Shown here: one piece after another, positions 1 through 4,495 of the stretch
How the letters are laid out: the number at the start of each line of letters is the position of its first letter
Numbering within the stretch: position 1 is the first letter of the stretch
NCBI GenBank assembly: GCA_003454835.1
Contig: DMTA01000080.1
Coordinates: forward strand, 1-5,317
DNA from: Achromobacter sp.
GTDB taxonomy: Bacteria; Pseudomonadota; Gammaproteobacteria; Burkholderiales; Burkholderiaceae_B
Length of the DNA stretch: 5,317 nt
Reading direction: 5' to 3'
Notes under the pieces: generated by a model
The model's database searches: none
Seen by the model: the letters and a program-made list of their open reading frames with translations, nothing else
Told to the model about the DNA's origin: nothing
Position numbers and translations under genes: made by a program

Positions 1-17
1 GCGAAATGTGTTGTCTT

Positions 18-416
18 TCATGCTTGCTCGTCCAGACTGAACACGACGCGGTTGGCGTCGCCATGGGCGCGCACCGCGGCGCGCACGGCGTCGCCGATGC
101 GGGGCCGGGTGGCAGGGGCGTCATCGACGCGGCTCATCACGCGAAAGCCTTCTTCCAGATCGACGAGGCACACGTTGTAGTCGCCGCCCGCCTCGGGCGA
201 ACGCCGGACCGTGGTCGTCGAATGGATGACACCCCGGCCGCTCGGCTCGAACCAGTCAAAGTCCGCTCCGCCGCATTGCGGGCAGATCTGGCGCGGATAG
301 AAGACCGCCAGGCCGCAACCGCCACAGCGCGGCACGCGCCACACGCCCTGCGCCAGCGAATTGAAGTACGTCTGCTCCACGCCGCCCGGCGCGTCCGTCT
401 TGTGCACGGTGCTCAT
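18..416 (-). CDS. Zn-ribbon/OB-fold protein (DUF35 family)
   Basis: A 132-residue protein. Residues 31-48 hold a rubredoxin-like zinc ribbon with two Cys pairs, C31-x2-C34 and C45-x2-C48. Residues from about 52 to 127 fit the OB fold of this family, including the strand-loop segment EEGFRVMSRVDD (88-99). Members of the family usually act as small partners of thiolases or other acyl-CoA enzymes, where the OB part can bind CoA; some are subunits of acyl-CoA hydratases or aldolases. No partner thiolase is visible here, but the gene is the second in an operon whose next gene could lie beyond the left edge. Its ATG overlaps the upstream lyase stop by four bases (ATGA), so translational coupling is likely. 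The start is chosen on that overlap and on the family's length; the frame stays open upstream, but that stretch lies within the lyase gene. The family call is firm; the substrate is unknown. Confidence 0.88.
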   Translation of the reverse strand: MSTVHKTDAPGGVEQTYFNSLAQGVWRVPRCGGCGLAVFYPRQICPQCGGADFDWFEPSGRGVIHSTTTVRRSPEAGGDYNVCLVDLEEGFRVMSRVDDAPATRPRIGDAVRAAVRAHGDANRVVFSLDEQA

Positions 417-1810
417 GCGCGGGCCTCCTGATGGGGATAGCCCAGCGCGCGCGAGCGGGCGCACGCCTGATCGGCCAGCGCGGGCGCCTGGCCCAGATAG
501 TTGGCGGGGTCGGTGATGCGCGCCAGCGCCTCGCGGTCGAAGTGCTTGCTGACCTCGGGCGAATCCAGCAGCGCTTCGGCCAGGCTGCACCCGCGTCCCA
601 GCGCCGCGCGGCAAGCGTCGTAGACGATGTGATGCGCGTTGTGCCGGCCCAGCGCGGGCGCCAGTTCCATCATGACGGCCTCGGCCACGATCAGGCCATG
701 CGTCAAGCCCAGGTTGGCGCCCATGCGTTCCACGTCCACGCTCAGCCCGCCCAGCGCGAATCGGGCCTGATGCAGCGCGCCGGCCGTCAGGATGAAACTC
801 TGCGGAATGGCGATCCATTCCGCATGCCACGGCCCCGTTGCGCGCTCAAAGTCCTGCACCGCGGCATCCAGCATCAGGCCGGCGTGCTGGCGCACGGCCT
901 TGGCCGCCGCGAGCATCAGCTCGCTAGAGATGGGATTGCACTTCTGCGGCATCGTGCTGCTGGCGCCGCGGCCCTTCACGAAGGGTTCGCGCAGCTCGCC
1001 GAATTCCGTGGACGCCATGATCATCACGTCGGTGGCGACCTTGCCCAGTGAACTGGCGATCAACGCCAACAGGTTCACCACCTCGGCCAGCGAGTCGCGC
1101 GCAACATGCCAGGTCGTGGCCGGGACGGCCAGGCCCAGTTCCTTGGCCAGTTCGCGCTGCACCGCCAGTCCGTGCTCGCCCATGGAAGCCAAGGTGCCCG
1201 CCGCCCCCGCAAGCTGCACGCACAACACGCGCTCGCGCAGTTGCGCCAGCCGTTCCTGATGCCGGTCGAACATCGACAGCCAGACGCCCGCCTTGTAGCC
1301 GAACGTGATGGGCAGCGCATGCTGCAAATGCGTGCGCCCGGCCATCGGCGTCGCGCGGTGACGCTCTGCCAGGCCCGCCAGCACTTCGCGCACTTCGGAC
1401 AAGTCACGCTCGATCACGTCCAGGCCGGCGCGCACCTGCAACACGATGCCGGTGTCCATGATGTCTTGCGTGGTCGCGCCCCAGTGCAGATATCCGCCCG
1501 CGTCGCCGCATTGCGTGGCGAGCTGCTCGACCAGCGGGAGGATGGGGTAGCCCACGATGTCGGTTTGCTGACCCAGCCCGGGCAAGTCCAGTTCGCCGGG
1601 CTTGACGCGGGCGGCGATCTGTTCGGCGGCCTCGGCCGGAATCAGCCCGAGTCGGGCCTGCGCGCGGGCCAGCGCGACCTCGACCTCGACATAGCGCGCA
1701 AGCGTCGCCTGATCGGAGAAAATCTCGCGGGCTTCGGCCGTGCCGAAGGCGTCACGAAAGAGAACGGAGTCGAGAACCGTGGTGGCCCCGCCCAGCAGAG
1801 AAACCGGCAT
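413..1810 (-). CDS. Fumarase/aspartase-superfamily lyase, 3-carboxy-cis,cis-muconate cycloisomerase-like
   Basis: A 465-residue enzyme of the class II fumarase / argininosuccinate lyase / adenylosuccinate lyase / PcaB superfamily, usually homotetrameric with active sites built from three subunits. All conserved regions are present in order: HWGATTQDIMDT (109-120), GRTHLQHALP (158-167, with the TH pair at 160-161), and the superfamily signature GASSTMPQKCNP (282-293), whose flexible Ser loop carries the catalytic base. The N-terminal part (about 16-60, FRDAFGTAEAREIFSD...) looks like the PcaB branch, and length agrees with that branch (about 450). Typical chemistry is anti beta-elimination releasing a fumarate-like product, or the reverse cycloisomerisation. 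No protocatechuate pathway genes are visible and the next gene is a DUF35 protein, so a true PcaB role is doubtful; aspartase-like or argininosuccinate-like lyases of other catabolic pathways are alternatives. Start: ATG at 1810 with GAGG (1816-1819 on the complement) five bases upstream. It is transcribed divergently from the GntR gene, its probable regulator. Residue 291 is Cys. Confidence 0.88.
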   Translation of the reverse strand: MPVSLLGGATTVLDSVLFRDAFGTAEAREIFSDQATLARYVEVEVALARAQARLGLIPAEAAEQIAARVKPGELDLPGLGQQTDIVGYPILPLVEQLATQCGDAGGYLHWGATTQDIMDTGIVLQVRAGLDVIERDLSEVREVLAGLAERHRATPMAGRTHLQHALPITFGYKAGVWLSMFDRHQERLAQLRERVLCVQLAGAAGTLASMGEHGLAVQRELAKELGLAVPATTWHVARDSLAEVVNLLALIASSLGKVATDVMIMASTEFGELREPFVKGRGASSTMPQKCNPISSELMLAAAKAVRQHAGLMLDAAVQDFERATGPWHAEWIAIPQSFILTAGALHQARFALGGLSVDVERMGANLGLTHGLIVAEAVMMELAPALGRHNAHHIVYDACRAALGRGCSLAEALLDSPEVSKHFDREALARITDPANYLGQAPALADQACARSRALGYPHQEARA

Positions 1811-1829
1811 GCTAACCTCGCTGAAACCA

Positions 1830-1858
1830 CGAACATATCAATATGTTCGAACATATTG
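1830..1858. promoter_or_regulatory. Putative operator: three GAACATAT half-sites forming two overlapping palindromes
   Basis: The half-site GAACATAT occurs at 1831-1838 (plus), 1841-1848 (complement) and 1849-1856 (plus). The first two make a 9+2+9 dyad (1830-1849). The last two make a perfect 20-bp palindrome, CAATATGTTCGAACATATTG (1839-1858). The middle half-site is shared and the dyad centres are 9 bp apart. The stretch is strikingly AT-rich for this genome. It lies 20-48 bases upstream of the lyase ATG and 76-104 bases upstream of the gntR ATG, where an operator of a divergent GntR regulator is expected. On the complement it overlaps a weak possible promoter for the lyase (TTAGAC, 16 bases, CATATT). 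The symmetry is directly seen; binding by the neighbouring GntR protein is inferred. Confidence 0.72.
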
Positions 1859-1892
1859 GAAGTCTAAGGATGCTCGGCGGACCGGGATATCG

Positions 1893-1908
1893 GGGTATAC
1901 CCGCGGGT
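1893..1908. promoter_or_regulatory. Second palindrome cluster in the gntR leader (GGGTATACCC / ACCCGCGGGT)
   Basis: GGGTATACCC (1893-1902) and ACCCGCGGGT (1899-1908) are two perfect 10-bp palindromes sharing a middle ACCC arm, ending 26 bases before the gntR ATG. This could be an autoregulatory operator or part of the gntR promoter. The arms are short and the genome is GC-rich, so chance is a real possibility. It does not share the sequence of the AT-rich cluster just upstream. Confidence 0.3.
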
Positions 1909-1934
1909 GCTTTGGAAAAGACTAGGAGCAATCC

Positions 1935-2666
1935 ATGACACGGATGACAGCGGCGCGCCTGACGGCCGCGCTGAGCGAGGCGATCGTCGCGGGCCATCAC
2001 AAGGTCGGCGACCTGCTGCCCACGGAACTGGAATTGGCGGCGCAGTACGACACCAGCCGGCACACGGTGCGGCTGGCGCTGCAAGAATTGCAGCAACTGG
2101 GTTTGGTATCGCGCCGCAAGAACGTCGGCACGCGCGTCGAGTCGGCGCGGCCCGCGGCCAACTACAAGCAGGCGCTGACTTCAATCGAGGGCGTGGTGCA
2201 GTTCGGCAAGGCGCACATGCGCGAGGTCATCGACGTGGCCGACGAGGTGGCCGACCTGACGCTGGCGCAGACGCTGGGCTGTGCGGGCGGCACGCGCTGG
2301 CTGCGCATCTCCAGCCTGCGCCGCAATCGCGACGATGTGGCAAATCCGATCGGCTGGACGGACGCTTACCTGGACCCGGCCTATCGCGACATCGTCCCGC
2401 GCGTGCGAGACAACCCGCAGGAGTTGATCAGCAGCCTGATCGAAGCGAACTACGGCGTGAACATCGTGCAGATCCGCCAGGACATCGAAGCGGTGGCGCT
2501 GCCGGCGCGCGTGGCCGGTCCGTTGAACGCCGAGGCCGGCTCACCCGCGCTACGCATCTTGCGCAGCTACATCGACACGACGCGCCAGACCGTCGAGATC
2601 AGCGTCACGTACCATCCCGCCAGCCGTTTCCGGCTGACGATGGCGCTGGACCGGCATACGGAATAA
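1935..2666 (+). CDS. GntR-family transcriptional regulator with UTRA domain (HutC subfamily)
   Basis: A 243-residue DNA-binding regulator. Residues about 5-68 form the GntR winged helix: the entry motif VGDLLPTELELAAQY (24-38), recognition segment TSRHTVRLALQELQQLGLV (40-58), and wing RRKNVGTRV (60-68). Residues about 85-237 match the UTRA effector domain of the HutC subfamily, most clearly at the end (SPALRILRSYIDTTRQTVEI, 203-222, then SVTYHPASRFRLTMAL, 223-238). UTRA domains bind small ligands such as sugar phosphates, urocanate or other acids, and ligand binding usually releases DNA. The start at 1935 is supported by AGGAG (1924-1928) six bases upstream; the Met at residue 4 is a less well-placed alternative. 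The gene diverges from the lyase operon across a palindromic intergenic region, so control of that operon, and perhaps of itself, is the natural inference. The ligand may be the lyase substrate or product, but nothing in the sequence identifies it. Confidence 0.92.
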   Translation: MTRMTAARLTAALSEAIVAGHHKVGDLLPTELELAAQYDTSRHTVRLALQELQQLGLVSRRKNVGTRVESARPAANYKQALTSIEGVVQFGKAHMREVIDVADEVADLTLAQTLGCAGGTRWLRISSLRRNRDDVANPIGWTDAYLDPAYRDIVPRVRDNPQELISSLIEANYGVNIVQIRQDIEAVALPARVAGPLNAEAGSPALRILRSYIDTTRQTVEISVTYHPASRFRLTMALDRHTE

Positions 2667-2669
2667 AGC

Positions 2670-2706
2670 AAAAAAGGTAGGCCACGCACCGTCACGGTGG
2701 CCTACC
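2670..2706 (-). terminator. Rho-independent terminator of the fasciclin gene
   Basis: A perfect 10-bp stem, GGTAGGCCAC (2676-2685) with GTGGCCTACC (2697-2706), encloses an 11-base loop. An alternative fold pairs eight outer bases, then ACCGT with ACGGT. Read on the minus strand the hairpin is followed at once by six T (complement of 2670-2675), the classic intrinsic terminator. On the plus strand no T run follows, so gntR transcripts would at most be paused or 3'-protected here. Confidence 0.85.
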
Positions 2707-2719
2707 AAGGCCGACATCG

Positions 2720-2772
2720 TTGCAGCCTGCGCAGTGCAGGCCGCGCATTGCAGCCCTCTCGTTGCAGCCCAA
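2720..2772. repeat. Degenerate 14-nt tandem repeat, about 3.8 units
   Basis: Units begin at 2720, 2734, 2748 and 2762, each exactly 14 bases apart: TTGCAGCCTGCGCA, GTGCAGGCCGCGCA, TTGCAGCCCTCTCG, then TTGCAGCCCAA running into the complement of the fasciclin stop codon (2773-2775). The TGCAG core is invariant. The array fills the 3' untranslated part of the fasciclin transcript, between the stop codon and the terminator hairpin. No function can be assigned. Confidence 0.6.
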
Positions 2773-3228
2773 TTACTTCGGCATGAGCACCGTGTCGATG
2801 ACGTGGATGACGCCGTTATCCGCCACCACGTCCGTCTTCACGACCTTGGCGTTATCCACCATGACCGTCCCGCCATTGACCGTCACCGTCAGCGGGCTGC
2901 CTTGAACGGTTTTCACCTGGCCTGCCTTCACGTCCTTGGCCATGACCTTGCCCGGCACGACGTGATAGGTCAGGACCTTGGTCAGCGCCGCCTTGTCCTT
3001 CAACAGCGCGTCGAGCTTGTCCTTCGGCACCTTTGCGAAAGCCTCATCGGTCGGCGCAAACACGGTGAACGGCCCCGGACCCTTCAGCGTGTCCACCAGG
3101 CCGGCCGCCTGCACGGCGGTCACCAGGGTGTTGAACGACCCCGCGGATTTGGCGGTGTCGACGATGTCGGCGGCCTGCGCCGTGCCCAGCGCCAGGGTGA
3201 GCGAAATACCTGCCAGAAGACGTTTCAT
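2773..3228 (-). CDS. Secreted fasciclin (FAS1) domain protein
   Basis: A 151-residue exported protein made of a signal peptide and one FAS1 domain. Residues 1-19 ([19 protein letters not shown]) have basic residues, a hydrophobic core and an AQA site before Ala20, typical of Sec signal peptidase I cleavage, so the mature protein should be periplasmic or released. The FAS1 hallmarks are all present: the H1 box [13 protein letters not shown] (52-64), the YH motif TYHVVPG (87-93), and the H2 box [13 protein letters not shown] (138-150). Its length equals a single FAS1 unit. FAS1 domains mediate adhesion or protein contacts; small bacterial ones are often stress- or envelope-linked, without a known enzymatic activity. 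AAGGAG (complement of 3235-3240) lies six bases upstream of the ATG, which settles the start. It is divergent from the MerR gene, sharing a 172-base control region, and ends in its own terminator. Confidence 0.95.
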   Translation of the reverse strand: MKRLLAGISLTLALGTAQAADIVDTAKSAGSFNTLVTAVQAAGLVDTLKGPGPFTVFAPTDEAFAKVPKDKLDALLKDKAALTKVLTYHVVPGKVMAKDVKAGQVKTVQGSPLTVTVNGGTVMVDNAKVVKTDVVADNGVIHVIDTVLMPK

Positions 3229-3315
3229 GATTGACTCCTTGTCCCGTGAACATCCGCGAAAAGCGGGGTTTGCGCAAAGCGGCGTCGAGATCGAAAGTGA
3301 ACCGCTTGAGGAGAA

Positions 3316-3344
3316 AATTTACGCGTCGGACGGCTTCTCGTCCA
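3316..3344 (-). promoter_or_regulatory. Possible sigma70-type promoter for the fasciclin gene
   Basis: On the minus strand TGGACG (complement of 3339-3344) is separated by 17 bases from TAAATT (complement of 3316-3321); each matches the consensus at four of six positions. It would give a leader of about 80 nt and places the -35 box immediately beside the inverted 11-mer at 3349-3359. It is a weak match, and an ECF-sigma promoter cannot be excluded. Confidence 0.25.
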
Positions 3345-3363
3345 CGTTTTGAACCGCTATTAT
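3335..3363 (+). promoter_or_regulatory. Possible promoter of the merR gene
   Basis: TATTAT (3358-3363) matches the -10 consensus at five of six positions. TTCTCG (3335-3340), 17 bases upstream, is a poor -35 box (three of six). That combination is common at activator-dependent or autoregulated promoters. The predicted transcript would begin near 3370, within the 11-mer cluster. Confidence 0.3.
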
Positions 3364-3392
3364 TCAAACTTATCGGTTCAATATCGGGTCAA
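3349..3392. promoter_or_regulatory. Putative MerR operator: three copies of an 11-mer, two tandem and one inverted
   Basis: TATCGGTTCAA (3371-3381) is followed directly by TATCGGGTCAA (3382-3392), a tandem repeat differing at one base. The complement of 3349-3359 reads TAGCGGTTCAA, also one mismatch from the first copy. A weaker inverted relative lies at 3297-3307. The 11-bp period equals about one helical turn, placing both tandem copies on one DNA face. The set brackets the likely merR -10 box and abuts the possible fasciclin promoter. CarH-type MerR proteins are known to use head-to-tail repeats of about 11 bp, so binding by the adjacent regulator is a reasonable inference. Confidence 0.65.
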
Positions 3393-3400
3393 CTGAAACC

Positions 3401-4381
3401 ATGGAATCCAAGCAACCGGATGACGGCCGCATCACCTACCGCAGCGGCGTGGCGGCGCGGCTGGCGGGACTGTCGCCCGAGACCCTGCGCGTCTGGGAAC
3501 GCCGCTACAACCTGTCGGGCGCGGAACGCTCGGCGCGTGGCCAGCGGCTCTATTCCGCCGAGCAGGTCCGCCGGCTCAGCCTGCTCAAGCAGCTGGTCGA
3601 TCAGGGTCACGCCATCGGCGTGCTCGCACCCATGTCCGTGGATCAGTTGCAGGAACTGGCGGGCGCCGCCGCGCACCAGCCCAAGGCGCACGGGCCGTTG
3701 AGGCTGGGCGTGGTCGGCGCCAACCTGGCACGGCGCATTGCCGGCAGCGGACGCGACGGCCTGGACGTGATCGTCCAACATAGCTGGCCACACCTTGAAC
3801 AGGTCGCGCTCACGCCGCAGGACACCGGCGTCGAGGTACTGGTGATCGAACAGTCCGAATTGCACGAGAGCGCCTTGCCGCTGATCGTGGCCGCCGCGCA
3901 AGCATGCGGCCAAGCGGCCGTCGTGGTGCTGTACCGGTTCTGCGCCAGCGCGACCATCCGCGCGTTGCGCGCGCACGGCTGCCTGGCCGCCCGCGTTCCC
4001 GCCGACACCGGCGAGCTGCTGCAGTTGTGCCGGTCCGCGCTGGCGGGCGAGCGGCTGCCGACCGCGCCACAGCATCCGACCCTGGAGCTGCGCTTTGACG
4101 AGCATGCGCTCTTGACCATCATGGCGTCCGGTAGCGGCCTTGCCTGCGAATGCCCGAAGCACCTGGCCGATCTGTTGCTGATGGTGGGCAGCTTCGAACG
4201 CTACAGCGTCCAGTGCGCGTCCCGCAATGAAGACGACGCCCAACTGCACAGCGAACTCGGACGCGCAGCCGGGCAGGCACGCGCCATCCTGGAAGTTGCG
4301 ATGGAACGCCTGGCCAGAGCCGAAGGGCTGCCGTTGCCGGCGGGGACGCCGAAGACCGACACCCAAAAGAAAACGCGCTGA
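3401..4381 (+). CDS. MerR-family regulator, CarH/LitR-like DNA-binding domain with atypical effector region
   Basis: A 326-residue regulator. Residues 12-87 are a MerR winged helix of the CarA/CarH/LitR kind: YRSGVAARLAGLSPETLRVW (13-32), ERRYNLS (33-39), GQRLYSAEQVRRLSLLKQLV (47-66), DQGHAIGVLAPMS (67-79). Residues about 98-215 alternate hydrophobic strands (100-106, 122-127, 144-150, 172-178, 194-200) with helices, like the Rossmann part of a B12-binding domain, but neither the DxHxxG cobalt-ligand motif nor the helical cap seen in CarH is recognisable. Residues about 228-310 are mostly helical and contain CECPKHL (249-255), FERYSVQC (265-272) and a long amphipathic segment. The signal sensed is unknown; a metal, redox or apo-type mechanism is possible. 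No clear ribosome-binding site precedes the ATG, yet no better in-frame start exists. The gene diverges from the FAS1 gene across an 11-mer cluster, suggesting it controls that gene and itself. Its last codons overlap a terminator hairpin. Confidence 0.87.
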   Translation: MESKQPDDGRITYRSGVAARLAGLSPETLRVWERRYNLSGAERSARGQRLYSAEQVRRLSLLKQLVDQGHAIGVLAPMSVDQLQELAGAAAHQPKAHGPLRLGVVGANLARRIAGSGRDGLDVIVQHSWPHLEQVALTPQDTGVEVLVIEQSELHESALPLIVAAAQACGQAAVVVLYRFCASATIRALRAHGCLAARVPADTGELLQLCRSALAGERLPTAPQHPTLELRFDEHALLTIMASGSGLACECPKHLADLLLMVGSFERYSVQCASRNEDDAQLHSELGRAAGQARAILEVAMERLARAEGLPLPAGTPKTDTQKKTR

Positions 4382-4414
4382 AGGCAGGGCCGTAAGACCC
4401 TGCCTTCAGCGCGT
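4365..4414 (-). terminator. Strong hairpin terminator of the autotransporter gene
   Basis: A perfect 17-bp inverted repeat, ACGCGCTGAAGGCAGGG (4373-4389) and its complement (4398-4414), encloses an 8-base loop. Read on the minus strand it is followed by a T-rich run (complement of 4365-4373, TTTTCTTTT), making it an intrinsic terminator for the autotransporter transcript, whose stop lies 81 bases upstream. The left arm includes the merR stop codon and the T-run is encoded by the final merR codons. On the plus strand no T run follows, though the hairpin could still protect the merR mRNA end. Confidence 0.85.
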
Positions 4415-4495
4415 GGCGCGTGCAAAGGAACGAGCCCGGATTCAAACCCGTTGCCGTACAGGCATCGGCATTGAACCGGCCCCGCCCCACGAGGC

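Noticed and set aside
417..830. N-terminal extension of the DUF35 protein to a start at 830
   Set aside because: The extra 138 codons lie inside the lyase gene in another frame. The ATG at 416 overlapping the lyase stop gives the normal family length.
1106..1867. Open frames on the plus strand across the lyase gene (also 431-1051)
   Set aside because: They oppose a lyase with all superfamily motifs and show no protein family resemblance; typical high-GC shadow frames.
1861..1934. Sigma70 promoter for gntR
   Set aside because: TATACC and GATATC resemble -10 boxes, but no acceptable -35 box lies at the right spacing, so none is called.
3389..4366. A 325-codon open frame antisense to almost the entire merR gene
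   Set aside because: It mirrors the merR coding frame in GC-rich DNA, has no recognisable domain and a low-complexity Ala/Gly/Arg/Gln composition. The sense frame has clear MerR motifs.
4425..4480. tRNA-like T-arm (GTTTGAATCC on the complement)
   Set aside because: No acceptor stem, anticodon arm or D-arm can be built around it; it is a chance match in the autotransporter 3' region.
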